A stretch of DNA of 47,631 nucleotides, from contig JAZNQN010000040.1 of NCBI GenBank assembly GCA_045590195.1, positions 1-47,631 on the forward strand, given 5' to 3'. The notes beneath the pieces were generated by a model. The model did not search any database. It had not been told where the DNA came from and saw only the letters and a program-made list of their open reading frames with translations. The DNA is from JAZNQN01 sp045590195 (lineage in GTDB: Bacteria > Bacillota > Clostridia > UMGS1883 > UMGS1540). Positions 33,354-42,382 of this stretch are shown here, one piece after another (position 1 is the stretch's first letter; each line of letters starts with the position of its first letter). The translations under genes and the position numbers were made by a program.

Positions 33354-34226
33354 TTGAACAGTGCAATGGTACAGTACCATGAATTTCTTCGTGATGTTCG
33401 CCATTTGTCTGAAAACACTGTTTTGTCATACGAAAGAGATATTAAACAGTTTCAACGATATTATGGTAAAAACATTAAAAGAGCTTCTTGCGAAGACGTA
33501 ACAAATTATATATCTGAAATGAAAAAACATGGATGTGCTACGGCTACTGTTTCTCGTAGTATGGTTTCACTCAGGTCGCTTTATGCTTTTCTTAAAGATA
33601 ATGGCATAATAAAAAAAGACCCTACTCGCGAGATTGCAATGCCAAAGGTTGAAAAATCTCTTCCACAGATTCTTACTTCTGCAGAGATTTCACTTTTACT
33701 TGAAGCTCCTTCAGGAAGTGATGCAAAATCTTTACGTGACAAAGCTATGCTGGAACTTCTGTATGCAACAGGGATAAAAGTTTCTGAACTAATTTCTCTT
33801 AATTTATCAAACGTTAATTTACGCCGCGGAATGCTTAATTGTTCTAATTCTTCGAATGCGAGAATTATTCCTCTTGGAAAAGTTGCTATTAAAGCTATTA
33901 GCGCTTATCTCAAAAATGCACGTTCTAATCTTGTTACTTCTTCAGATGAAATTGCACTTTTTGTAAATTATACAGGTTCACGTATGACCAGACAGGGCTT
34001 TTGGAAACTTTTAAAACATTATACCAAAATTGCCGGTATTGAAAAAGAAATAACACCTCATACCCTTCGCCATTCTTTTGCTGCACATCTTCTTGAAAAT
34101 GGTGCTGATATTGATATAATTGGCGAAATGATGGGTCTTACCGACTCAGCATCTACGGCCGTTTACAAAAAAATAATTGAAAACAGGCTTTTTGATGTTT
34201 ACAAAAAAGCACATCCTCGTGCGTAA
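33354..34226 (+). CDS. xerD: XerD-like tyrosine recombinase, probably inactive
   Basis: This 290-residue protein aligns along the full length of XerD and ends PRA as XerD does. The N-terminal SAM-like domain (about 1-90) is normal. In the catalytic domain the first Arg is Lys (K142, GIKVSEL instead of GLRVSEL), the GKGNKER beta-hairpin reads CSNSSNAR so its Lys is gone, and the third-box His is Leu (L262, MMGLTD instead of LLGH). H236, R239 (HTLRHS) and Y271 remain. The frame is intact. I start it at TTG 33354 behind GGAGGG. It may bind DNA or a partner without cutting. Confidence 0.82.
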   Translation: MNSAMVQYHEFLRDVRHLSENTVLSYERDIKQFQRYYGKNIKRASCEDVTNYISEMKKHGCATATVSRSMVSLRSLYAFLKDNGIIKKDPTREIAMPKVEKSLPQILTSAEISLLLEAPSGSDAKSLRDKAMLELLYATGIKVSELISLNLSNVNLRRGMLNCSNSSNARIIPLGKVAIKAISAYLKNARSNLVTSSDEIALFVNYTGSRMTRQGFWKLLKHYTKIAGIEKEITPHTLRHSFAAHLLENGADIDIIGEMMGLTDSASTAVYKKIIENRLFDVYKKAHPRA

Positions 34227-34325
34227 TTTACAAATTTATACAATAATTTACATATTTTGTATATTTTAGTTGACTTTTACATTTTAATATGATAATATTA
34301 CTATAGAATTTTTTGGAGGTGTACT

Positions 34326-34565
34326 ATGAAATCTACCGGTATTGTCCGTAAAGTTGATGAACTTGGAAGAATTGTTTTGCCTATTGAACTAAGAAGATTG
34401 CTTGATATTGCTGAAAAAGATCCCCTTGAAATATATGTAGACGATGACAGCATTGTTTTGAAAAAGTATGCTCCTGCATGTATTTTTTGTGGAAACGCAA
34501 AAGATATTGTTAATTTTAAAGACAAAAAGGTTTGCAGCCAATGTCTTGCAGATTTACAGAAATAA
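34326..34565 (+). CDS. AbrB-type regulator with C-terminal zinc ribbon
   Basis: This 79-residue protein has the AbrB DNA-binding domain (MKSTGIVRKVDELGRIVLPIELRRLLDI, residues 1-50) followed by two CxxC pairs (CIFC and CSQC) that should bind zinc. AbrB-like proteins of this length are transition-state regulators in Clostridia. The ATG follows GGAGGTG. It is a single-gene unit with its own terminator. The N-terminus strongly resembles that of SpoVT at 24012. Confidence 0.9.
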   Translation: MKSTGIVRKVDELGRIVLPIELRRLLDIAEKDPLEIYVDDDSIVLKKYAPACIFCGNAKDIVNFKDKKVCSQCLADLQK

Positions 34566-34570
34566 TATTA

Positions 34571-34602
34571 AATCCCATCAGCTTAGCTGATGGGATTTTT
34601 TT
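34571..34602. terminator. Terminator between the AbrB gene and argB
   Basis: AATCCCATCAGC (34571-34582) and GCTGATGGGATT (34586-34597) form a 12-bp stem with a 3-base loop and a T-run. argB ends at 34601 on the other strand. Confidence 0.92.
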
Positions 34603-35470
34603 ACCCTTTTATCATTGTACCTATACCTGCATTTGTGAAAATTTCAAGCAAAATGCAATGTGGAACTCTGCCATCAATAATGTGAACTCGATTAACACCA
34701 TTGTTAATTGCTTCAACACAGGAAAGTGATTTTGGTATCATACCGCCAGAAATAATTCCTTTATCAATATTATCAAAAACTTCCTGTTTGCTCATTTCAT
34801 AAATTACTTTACCTGCCTCATCGAGTATACCTTCAACGTCAGTAAGGTAAATAAGCTTTTCGGCTTTTGTTGCCTTAGCCACTGCAGATGCAACTGCATC
34901 AGCATTTATATTATAACTTTGACCATGCTTGTCAACACCAATTGGAGCAATTACAGGAATATATTCATCTTCTGCTACAAGTTTGATGAGTTTTTCATTA
35001 ACTTTTACAACTTCACCTACAAAGCCAATATCCTGCTTTTCGCCATCAACTTCTGTGTAAAGTTTTTCACATTCAAGAAGGTGGCCATCGATACCTGAAA
35101 GACCAACTGCCTTTCCACCAACTTCATCAATCATAGAAACAATTTCTTTGTTTGTTTTACCAACAAGTACTTGCTGTGCTACTTTGATTGTATCTTCATC
35201 TGTAACACGAAGTCCGTTTATAAACTTACTTTCAATTTTGTAAGTATCAAGTGCGCTGGAAATATCGGGACCTCCACCATGAACAACAATTGGATTTGCT
35301 CCGATATACTTAAGCAATGTAACGTCCTCCATAACATTGTGCTTAAGCTCATCACTTTTCATTGCGTTGCCACCATATTTAACTACAATAGTTTTCTTGT
35401 AAAGTTTTTGTATGTATGGCAATGCCTCAACGAGTATTTTTGCTTTGTTTAAAAGTTTATCTTCAATCAT
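34601..35470 (-). CDS. argB: Acetylglutamate kinase
   Basis: This 289-residue amino-acid kinase phosphorylates N-acetylglutamate. Motifs include VVKYGGNAM, VVHGGGPDIS, and the C-terminal GGMIPKSLSCVEAINNGVNRVHIIDGR. The N-terminal helix (LLNKAKILVEALPYIQKLY) is the type associated with arginine feedback in hexameric enzymes. Its ATG overlaps the argC stop (TAATG). argJ, often next to argCB, is absent here. Confidence 0.97.
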   Translation of the reverse strand: MIEDKLLNKAKILVEALPYIQKLYKKTIVVKYGGNAMKSDELKHNVMEDVTLLKYIGANPIVVHGGGPDISSALDTYKIESKFINGLRVTDEDTIKVAQQVLVGKTNKEIVSMIDEVGGKAVGLSGIDGHLLECEKLYTEVDGEKQDIGFVGEVVKVNEKLIKLVAEDEYIPVIAPIGVDKHGQSYNINADAVASAVAKATKAEKLIYLTDVEGILDEAGKVIYEMSKQEVFDNIDKGIISGGMIPKSLSCVEAINNGVNRVHIIDGRVPHCILLEIFTNAGIGTMIKG

Positions 35471-36510
35471 TATAAGTACATTGGCGGAGCCTGAAGGCCG
35501 CGCGCCTCCTCCTCTCCAAAAATAATATTCATATTCTGAATCGCCTGACCTGCAGCGCCTTTTATCAGATTATCAATACATGAAACAACAATTACTCTAT
35601 TCAGGCGTTTGTCAACAACAAGGCCTATATCTACGTAATTAGAAAATGCAACATTTTTAATCTCAGGCAAAGCACCTGCTTCGCAAATTCTTACAAATTT
35701 TTCGCCGGCATAGTATTTTTTAAACAACTCAACTGCTTCTTCAGTTGAAATATCTGCTTTTAAATTAGAGTAGGAAGTTGCAAGAATACCTCGCTTAATC
35801 GGTATAAGATGAGGAGTAAATGAAAGCGCTATATCTTCACCTGCAACAATTGAAAGCTCCTGTTCGATTTCCGAAGTATGTCTGTGGGTTGCAACGCCGT
35901 AAGCTTTCATACTTTCATCACATTCACAGAAAAGGCTTGGAAGCTTAAGGCCTCTGCCTGCCCCTGTAACACCACTTTTTGCATCAATAATGATATTTTT
36001 GGTATCAATTATTTTTTCGGCCAAAAGCGGAGCTAAACCCAAAATAGAGCAAGTTGTGTAACAGCCGGGGTTTCCGATAAGTTTTGTTTTCTTAATTTCT
36101 TCTCTGTAAAGTTCAGGTAAACCGTAAACTGATTCTTTAAGCATTTCAGGTGCGCAATGTGGCTCTCCATACCATTTTTCATAAACCTTATCATCGTTAT
36201 ATCTGAAGTCGCCACTTAAATCAATAACAACAACACTTTTTTTGTAAAGCTGAGGTATAACCTCTTTTGAAGCACCATGTGGAAGAGCTGTAAAAACAAC
36301 ATCGCTTCTTTCACAAACGGTATCTACATCACCTTCTTCGCAAACATTATCTACAATTCCGCGAAGATTTGTATATACGTCTGAAAACTTTTTACCTTCA
36401 AAAGTTTTTGAACCTAATAGTGTAAGCTCAACGTTACCGTGAGCAGATAAAAGCCTTACAAGTTCAGCGCCTGCATAACCTGTTGCACCTAAAACGCCTG
36501 CTTTAATCAT
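35470..36510 (-). CDS. argC: N-acetyl-gamma-glutamyl-phosphate reductase
   Basis: This 346-residue NADPH-dependent reductase begins MIKAGVLGATGYAGAELVRLL and has the catalytic Cys in IGNPGCYTT and the His region in ATHRHTSEIEQEL. The ATG at 36510 follows GGGAGG; the frame is open five residues further but without use. The promoter with two candidate ArgR boxes lies upstream. It is the first gene of argC-argB. Confidence 0.96.
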   Translation of the reverse strand: MIKAGVLGATGYAGAELVRLLSAHGNVELTLLGSKTFEGKKFSDVYTNLRGIVDNVCEEGDVDTVCERSDVVFTALPHGASKEVIPQLYKKSVVVIDLSGDFRYNDDKVYEKWYGEPHCAPEMLKESVYGLPELYREEIKKTKLIGNPGCYTTCSILGLAPLLAEKIIDTKNIIIDAKSGVTGAGRGLKLPSLFCECDESMKAYGVATHRHTSEIEQELSIVAGEDIALSFTPHLIPIKRGILATSYSNLKADISTEEAVELFKKYYAGEKFVRICEAGALPEIKNVAFSNYVDIGLVVDKRLNRVIVVSCIDNLIKGAAGQAIQNMNIIFGEEEARGLQAPPMYL

Positions 36511-36542
36511 AAGTATACCTCCCATTAAATAACATATTGTAA

Positions 36543-36606
36543 ATTATACATTAAAATTTATAAAAATGCAATAGTTTTGTATTAAAATATTATTTTTATG
36601 CACATT
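36543..36606 (-). promoter_or_regulatory. argC promoter with two candidate ArgR boxes
   Basis: On the minus strand TTGCAT (36567-36572) and TATAAT (36543-36548) are 18 bp apart. One box, ATTGCATTTTTATA (36560-36573), covers the -35. A second, GTGCATAAAAATAATA (about 36588-36603), lies 20 bp further upstream. Two adjacent boxes are typical for ArgR/AhrC operators. Confidence 0.65.
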
Positions 36607-36654
36607 ATATAAATAAACGCTAATAAATATACATTTCAGTGTATAAAATAGAAA

Positions 36655-36677
36655 GGCGGAATAAATCCGCCAAAAAA
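36655..36677 (-). terminator. Terminator after the his operon
   Basis: On the minus strand GGCGGA and TCCGCC (36655-36671) form a hairpin with a 5-base loop, followed by TTTCTATTTT. Confidence 0.75.
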
Positions 36678-37340
36678 TTATTTACTTGCAGCAGCAGTAG
36701 ATTTTTCCTGTTTTACCTTATGGTCAATTACATGGCGCGATGCAAGCTCACTGATTACGTCTTCAAGAGAAATTCCCATTTCAACCATCATAACCATTAC
36801 GTGGTATACAAGATCGGCAATTTCGTAAATTGTTTCGCCTTTATCTCCACCTTTTGCACCAATAATTACTTCGGTACTCTCTTCCCCAACCTTTTTAAGG
36901 ATTTTATCAATTCCTTTTTCGAAAAGATATGTAGTATAAGAACCTTCTTTTTTATCAGTTTTTCTGCCTTCGATAAGCTTCATTAAATCAGAAAGCGAAA
37001 AGTCGCTAAAACCTTCTTTTGCGTAAACATTATCCTCAAAGCATGTTTCTGTTCCTCTGTGACATGCAGGACCATCTTTTATTACAGTAACCAACAAAGT
37101 ATCCATATCACAGTCAGTTTTAATGTTTAAAATATGCTGAAAATTGCCTGAAGTTTCGCCTTTTCTCCAAAGTTGCTGGCGAGATCTTGAGTAAAAACAA
37201 GTTTTTTCTTCTTTAATGCTTATTTCAAGGCTTTCCTTATTCATATAAGCCAGCATCAGTACTTTTTTTGTATAATAATCCACAACAATTGCAGGAATAA
37301 GTCCGTTTTGGTCAAATTTGAGTTCATTTATGTTAATCAT
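36678..37340 (-). CDS. hisIE: Bifunctional phosphoribosyl-AMP cyclohydrolase / phosphoribosyl-ATP pyrophosphatase
   Basis: This 220-residue fusion does steps 2 and 3 of histidine synthesis. The HisI half (about 1-110) has RSRQQLWRKGETSGN and the zinc-binding Cys residues of ACHRGTETCF. The HisE half (about 120-210) has LFEKGIDKILKKVGEESTEVIIGAKG and IADLVYHVMVMM. It ends with a short Ala/Lys tail. It is the last gene of the his operon, 2 bp after hisF. Confidence 0.96.
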   Translation of the reverse strand: MININELKFDQNGLIPAIVVDYYTKKVLMLAYMNKESLEISIKEEKTCFYSRSRQQLWRKGETSGNFQHILNIKTDCDMDTLLVTVIKDGPACHRGTETCFEDNVYAKEGFSDFSLSDLMKLIEGRKTDKKEGSYTTYLFEKGIDKILKKVGEESTEVIIGAKGGDKGETIYEIADLVYHVMVMMVEMGISLEDVISELASRHVIDHKVKQEKSTAAASK

Positions 37341-37342
37341 TT

Positions 37343-38101
37343 TTATCTCCTTACATTTATACCATTATTATAAAGTGTATTTTTAAGATCAGGAATTGCA
37401 ACCTCGCCAAAGTGAAAAATGCTAGCAGCAAGACCTGCATCAACACCTTCAACCTCATTAAAAAGAGTTACAAAATCAGAAATCGAACCAGCACCACCTG
37501 AAGCAATTACAGGTAAAGAAGTAGCATCGCAAACAGCTTTCAGCATTTCGATGTCAAATCCGCCTTTAACGCCATCGGTATCGATACTGTTAACAACAAT
37601 TTCTCCAGCACCGGAAGCTTCGCCTCTTTTAATCCACTCAATAGCATCAATGCCGGTGTTTTCTCTGCCGCCTTTAGCGAAAACAGTAAATTTGCCATCA
37701 ACCCTTTTAATGTCAACCGACAATACAACACACTGGTCGCCATAAAGTTTGGCAGCTTTTTCGATAAGTGAAGGGTCTTTAATTGCGCCTGAATTTACAC
37801 TAACCTTGTCGGCACCACATTTTAAAACCCTGTCAAAATCATTTAGAGTATTTATTCCACCGCCAACTGTTAGCGGAATAAAAATGGTTTCAGCAACTTC
37901 TTTTAAAATGTCAGTAAACAAGTTCCTGTTTTCAAAAGAAGCGGTTATATCATAAAACACGAGCTCATCTGCCCCGCAATCACTATAATGTTTAGCTAAA
38001 TCAACTGGAGAAGATACTTTTGATAGACCTTTAAAATTAACACCTTTCACTACGTCGCCGTTTTTAACATCAAGGCAGGGAATTATTCTTTTAGTTATCA
38101 T
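37343..38101 (-). CDS. hisF: Imidazole glycerol phosphate synthase, cyclase subunit
   Basis: This 252-residue TIM barrel receives ammonia from HisH and forms imidazole glycerol phosphate and AICAR. The start RIIPCLDVKNGDVVKG with its catalytic Asp and the second Asp near SIDTDGVKGG are intact. It overlaps hisA by 4 bases. Confidence 0.97.
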   Translation of the reverse strand: MITKRIIPCLDVKNGDVVKGVNFKGLSKVSSPVDLAKHYSDCGADELVFYDITASFENRNLFTDILKEVAETIFIPLTVGGGINTLNDFDRVLKCGADKVSVNSGAIKDPSLIEKAAKLYGDQCVVLSVDIKRVDGKFTVFAKGGRENTGIDAIEWIKRGEASGAGEIVVNSIDTDGVKGGFDIEMLKAVCDATSLPVIASGGAGSISDFVTLFNEVEGVDAGLAASIFHFGEVAIPDLKNTLYNNGINVRR

Positions 38102-38823
38102 AAAATGCCCTCCTCGGCCAATTTAATCGCTTTTTTAAGGTCAATATCTCCGGTATACAGCGCCTTGCCAACTATTGCACCAAAAATATTCATTTCACGC
38201 AGCTTTATAATATCTTCATATCCAGAAACTCCACCTGAGGCTATTATATCAATATCAAAGCTTTCAGAGAGTTTTTTGTAAAGTTCAAGGTTTGTTCCCT
38301 TGCCTGCACCATCCTTTGAAATATCGGTACAAATAACAGTTTTAGCGCCCCAACCACAGAGCTTTTTGCAAAAATCAAATCCGTTTATATCGGAAACCTG
38401 AAGCCAACCGTGAGTAGCTACAAAACCATCTTTAAGGTCTGCGCCAATAGCAATTCTATCGCTATATTTTTTTATCATTTTTTCAGTAAACTCAGGGTTA
38501 GTAATTGCTATAGTACCGAGTATTACTCTTGAAACGCCGCAATCAAGATACTTTTTAATAACCTCTTCATCACGAATTCCGCCACCAACTTCAACTTTAA
38601 GTGAAGTGTTTGAAACAATATCTTTAACGATATCATAGTTTGCGGTGGTAGCGTCTTTTGCACCATCTAAATCAACAACGTGAAGAAACTCTGCTCCGGC
38701 GTTTTCAAAATCTTTTGCGGTTTCCGAGGGTGCATCTCCATAAACTGTCATTTTATTATAGTCGCCTTTAAAAAGCCTTACAACTTTTCCGCCCGACAAA
38801 TCAATAGCGGGAAAAATTTTCAT
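38098..38823 (-). CDS. hisA: ProFAR isomerase
   Basis: This 241-residue TIM barrel isomerises ProFAR to PRFAR. Catalytic Asp residues are in PAIDLSGGKVVRL and CTDISKDGAGKG; VGGGIRDEE and ASGGVSGYED bind phosphate. It lies 2 bp after hisH and overlaps hisF. The HisA/HisF pair shows the usual duplicated half-barrel pattern. Confidence 0.96.
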   Translation of the reverse strand: MKIFPAIDLSGGKVVRLFKGDYNKMTVYGDAPSETAKDFENAGAEFLHVVDLDGAKDATTANYDIVKDIVSNTSLKVEVGGGIRDEEVIKKYLDCGVSRVILGTIAITNPEFTEKMIKKYSDRIAIGADLKDGFVATHGWLQVSDINGFDFCKKLCGWGAKTVICTDISKDGAGKGTNLELYKKLSESFDIDIIASGGVSGYEDIIKLREMNIFGAIVGKALYTGDIDLKKAIKLAEEGIL

Positions 38824-38825
38824 AA

Positions 38826-39440
38826 TTATTCTCCTAACTCACAAAATGCCTTTAATATATTAAGGCCAACATTTCCGCTTTTTTCAGGATGAAACTGAAG
38901 AGCGAAAATATTGTCTTTCTGAACAGCAGCAGTAACTTCTATCTCATAATCTGTTGTTGCAATTGTACTTTCAAGGCAATCAGTTGCGTAATACGAATGT
39001 ACGAAATAAACATAGTCGCCTTCATTTATATGTTTAAAAATTGGTCTTTTTTCGCCGTGGAATTTAAGACTGTTCCATCCCATATGCGGAATTTTAACAT
39101 TTTTGCAAACATCCGAAAGCGGAACAACATTACCTCTTATGAGGCCGAGTCCATCGTGTTCGCCATACTCAAAGCTTTTATCAAACATCATTTGCATACC
39201 AAGGCATATTCCCATAATATACTTGCCTTTTTCAGCTTCTGTTTTTAAAACTTCGTCAAGCCCGGTATTCCTAAGCTTTGCAGCGGCATCTTCAAATGCA
39301 CCTACACCGGGTAAAATAAGTTTATCGCAGTTTTTAATTTTATCTTTGTCGCCGGTAAAAATAATATCAGCACCAATGCTTTTAAAAGAGCTTTGAAGCG
39401 AAAATATATTACCAACGCCGTAATCTATTATACCAATCAA
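38826..39440 (-). CDS. hisH: Imidazole glycerol phosphate synthase, glutaminase subunit
   Basis: This 204-residue class I glutaminase has the nucleophile Cys in GICLGMQMMFD and the His-Glu pair in LQFHPEKSG. It starts MIGIIDYGVGNIFSLQSSF. It supplies ammonia to HisF, encoded two genes on. Ribosome site AGGAGGC upstream. Confidence 0.96.
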   Translation of the reverse strand: MIGIIDYGVGNIFSLQSSFKSIGADIIFTGDKDKIKNCDKLILPGVGAFEDAAAKLRNTGLDEVLKTEAEKGKYIMGICLGMQMMFDKSFEYGEHDGLGLIRGNVVPLSDVCKNVKIPHMGWNSLKFHGEKRPIFKHINEGDYVYFVHSYYATDCLESTIATTDYEIEVTAAVQKDNIFALQFHPEKSGNVGLNILKAFCELGE

Positions 39441-39452
39441 GTTTTAAGCCTC

Positions 39453-40043
39453 CTAAATGAGCATACCCTTTGTAGAAGGAATTTCATTTTTAAATTCATC
39501 ATTGATTTTGCTTGCTTTTGAAATAGTTCTTGCAAATGCCTTGAATATTCCCTCGGCTACATGGTGAGAATTTACACCATCAAGTTTTTTGATATGTAAA
39601 GTAATTTTACTGCTTCTTACGAAGCCTTCGAAAAATTCCTGAATAAGTTCAGTATCAAAATCACCAATTTTTTCAGTATCAAACTGAGCATTGAAAGAAA
39701 GATGGCTTCTGCCTGAAATATCACATGCACAAAGAATAAGCGCTTCATCCATGGGAAGAATTATATCTGCATAACGTTCTATACCTTTCATATCAGAAAG
39801 AGCTTCCAGAAATGCGCCACCAAGGCAAATTCCAATATCTTCTGCGCTGTGATGGTAATCAACTTCAACATCGCCCCTGCAGGAAATATCAAGGTCAAAT
39901 CTACCGTGTTTTGCAAAAAGAGTAAGCATATGGTCCAAAAAACCACAGCCGGTTATAATTTCACTTTTACCGCTTCCGTCTATAACCAAGGAAAGCATAA
40001 TATCAGTTTCTTTAGTTTTTCTAGTGATTTCACTTTTACGCAT
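39453..40043 (-). CDS. hisB: Imidazoleglycerol-phosphate dehydratase
   Basis: This 196-residue Mn-dependent dehydratase shows the two His-rich repeats VDYHHSAEDIGICLG and VNSHHVAEGIFKAFART. It is the single-function form, without the histidinol phosphatase domain of enteric HisB. I start it at 40043, overlapping the hisC stop; a slightly longer frame lies within hisC. Confidence 0.96.
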   Translation of the reverse strand: MRKSEITRKTKETDIMLSLVIDGSGKSEIITGCGFLDHMLTLFAKHGRFDLDISCRGDVEVDYHHSAEDIGICLGGAFLEALSDMKGIERYADIILPMDEALILCACDISGRSHLSFNAQFDTEKIGDFDTELIQEFFEGFVRSSKITLHIKKLDGVNSHHVAEGIFKAFARTISKASKINDEFKNEIPSTKGMLI

Positions 40044-41106
40044 AACAACACCCCATAATTTCATTAAGTTTTTTAATTAAAATACCGCATTCTTCGTCGG
40101 TGCCAATTGTAATTCTCAGATAATCACAAATTTTCGGGTCTGAAAAATGTCTTACCAGAACACCTTTATCTTTAAGTGACTTATATAAAAATTCACCGCC
40201 ATAGCTTTTATGTTTGGCAAAAACAAAATTTGCTTTTGATGGCAAAATCGAAAAACCAATTTTATTCAGCTCAATAGTCAGTTTTTCGCGCGTTTTTATA
40301 ATTTTGTTGCACATTTCAGTAAAATAATTTTCACTTTCAATAGCGGCTTTACCAGCTAACAGAGTAAGCCTGTTAATGTTATAAGGATTCAGCGAATATC
40401 TTATAGTGTTTAAATCGTTAATAATTCCTTTGTCAGCCACTGCATAGCCTAGTCGGCCACCGGCAAGTGAACGTGATTTTGAAAAAGTTCTGACAACCAC
40501 AAGATTTTTATATTTGGGTAATAAAGTAATAGCACTCTCTCCGCCAAAATCTATATACGCTTCATCGATCACAACTATATTTTCAGGGTTTGATTTAAGT
40601 ATTTCTTCAATTTGCCAAAGCGGCATATAAATGCCAGTAGGAGCATTAGGATTTGCAATAATTATTGTTTTGTTAAGTCCAAGATAATCTTTGTAATCAA
40701 TTTCAAAATTATCGCAAAGGTCTATTGGCTGGGTTTTAATTCCATAAAGTGCTGCAAACACTTTATAAAACCCGTATGAAATGCTTGGAAAAGCAACGCC
40801 ACAATTACCAAAGGAATATGCTAAAAATAAAAATGATAAAATTTCATCCGAGCCATTTCCGGGGATAATGTTCTCTTTTGAAACACCATGTTTTTTAGCA
40901 ATCGACTCGCAAAGCTCTTTGCACTGAGGGTCGGGATAAAGTTTTAAACGTGAAACTTCATCTGAATTTATGGCATCAATCACGGCTTCAGACGGCGGAT
41001 AAGGCGATTCATTTGTATTAAGTTTTATATATTTTTTGTCCTGCGGTTGTTCACCGGGTGTATATGCACTCAGGTGACTATGTGCAGGCGAGAAAAATTC
41101 ACTCAT
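40036..41106 (-). CDS. hisC: Histidinol-phosphate aminotransferase
   Basis: This 356-residue class I/II aminotransferase contains KLNTNESPYPPS, NPNAPTGIYM, IDEAYIDFGG and the PLP lysine in RTFSKSRSLAGGRLGY. It overlaps hisD by 8 bases and hisB by 8 bases, so translation of the three is coupled. Confidence 0.96.
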   Translation of the reverse strand: MSEFFSPAHSHLSAYTPGEQPQDKKYIKLNTNESPYPPSEAVIDAINSDEVSRLKLYPDPQCKELCESIAKKHGVSKENIIPGNGSDEILSFLFLAYSFGNCGVAFPSISYGFYKVFAALYGIKTQPIDLCDNFEIDYKDYLGLNKTIIIANPNAPTGIYMPLWQIEEILKSNPENIVVIDEAYIDFGGESAITLLPKYKNLVVVRTFSKSRSLAGGRLGYAVADKGIINDLNTIRYSLNPYNINRLTLLAGKAAIESENYFTEMCNKIIKTREKLTIELNKIGFSILPSKANFVFAKHKSYGGEFLYKSLKDKGVLVRHFSDPKICDYLRITIGTDEECGILIKKLNEIMGCCYA

Positions 41107-42382
41107 TTAATTCACCCTCAAATCTTACTACTGCGGAAGCTGCATGGGCAGTAAGCCCTTCTTCCTTTGCAAAACGTTCAACTTTTTTGCAAACCTCTTT
41201 CAAATCTTCATCGGAATAATATGTATATGATGTTTTCTTAATAAAATCGTCAACAGAAAGTGGCGAAGAAAATCTTGCAGCAGATCCGGTAGGCAAAGTA
41301 TGATTAGTTCCTGCAAAATAATCGCCCAAAGGCTCAGGGCAATTTTTTCCAAGAAATACCGAGCCGGCATTTTTTATGCTGTCAAGATAATCAAATGGAT
41401 TATCAAGAAAAACTTCAAGATGTTCAGGAGCAATTTCATTTGAAATTTCGATTGCTTTTTCGATTGAATCAGCGATTATAATTTTTCCATTATTATCTAT
41501 TGATGCCCTTGCAATTTCACTTCTTTCCAAAACTTTCAGGCAGTTTTCAATTTCGGCCTGAACTTCTTTTGCAAACGCTTCACTGGTGGTAACCAAAACT
41601 GCTGAAGCATTTTTATCGTGTTCAGCCTGAGAAAGCATATCGCTGGCAACTACTTTTGCGCTGCCGCTACCATCAGAAACAACTAAAATTTCGCTTGGGC
41701 CTGCAATCATATCGATGCTGACTTTTCCAAATACCTGTCTTTTAGCCTCGGCAACAAAAACATTACCAGGGCCTACAATTTTATAAACAGGTTCAATACT
41801 TTCAGTACCATATGCAAGCGCCGCAATAGCCTGTGCGCCGGAAATTTTATAAATATCGTGAACACCTGCAATATCTGCCGCAACTAAAACGGCAGGCTTA
41901 ATATTGCCGTTTTTATCACAAGGAGTAGCAATAATAATTTTTTCACAACCTGCAATTTTAGCGGGAATTGAATTCATCAAAACAGTTGAAGGATAAGCAG
42001 CGGTGCCGCCAGGTACATAAAGAGCAACTTTTTCAATAGGTGTGATTTTCTGGCCTAATACTTTGGTGCCGTTTTTAATTTCATATCCGCATCTGAGTTG
42101 TTTAATATGATAAGCTTTAATGTTTTCTGCCGCTTCACGCATAATTTCTATAAGCTCATTATCTACCTGTGAATACGCATTTTTTATCTCTTCAGCCGAA
42201 ACTTTTAGAGAAGACAAACTTGCCCCATCAAACTTTTTTGTATACTCGAAAAGAGCTTCATCTCCCCTGTTTCTGACATCAGAAATAATGTCGCCAACTG
42301 TTTTATAAACATCGGGTGCTGCTGTGGAACGGGACAACACTTCATCTATTGCTTTTTTTGCATCAGTATAAATTTTAATCAT
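41099..42382 (-). CDS. hisD: Histidinol dehydrogenase
   Basis: This 427-residue zinc enzyme oxidises histidinol to histidine in two NAD-dependent steps. Motifs include VPGGTAAYPSTVLMN, IDMIAGPSEILVVSD, the zinc/catalytic region LSQAEHDKNASAVLVT, IAPEHLEVF and NHTLPTGSAARFSSPLSV. It overlaps hisG by 4 bases. Confidence 0.97.
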   Translation of the reverse strand: MIKIYTDAKKAIDEVLSRSTAAPDVYKTVGDIISDVRNRGDEALFEYTKKFDGASLSSLKVSAEEIKNAYSQVDNELIEIMREAAENIKAYHIKQLRCGYEIKNGTKVLGQKITPIEKVALYVPGGTAAYPSTVLMNSIPAKIAGCEKIIIATPCDKNGNIKPAVLVAADIAGVHDIYKISGAQAIAALAYGTESIEPVYKIVGPGNVFVAEAKRQVFGKVSIDMIAGPSEILVVSDGSGSAKVVASDMLSQAEHDKNASAVLVTTSEAFAKEVQAEIENCLKVLERSEIARASIDNNGKIIIADSIEKAIEISNEIAPEHLEVFLDNPFDYLDSIKNAGSVFLGKNCPEPLGDYFAGTNHTLPTGSAARFSSPLSVDDFIKKTSYTYYSDEDLKEVCKKVERFAKEEGLTAHAASAVVRFEGELNE

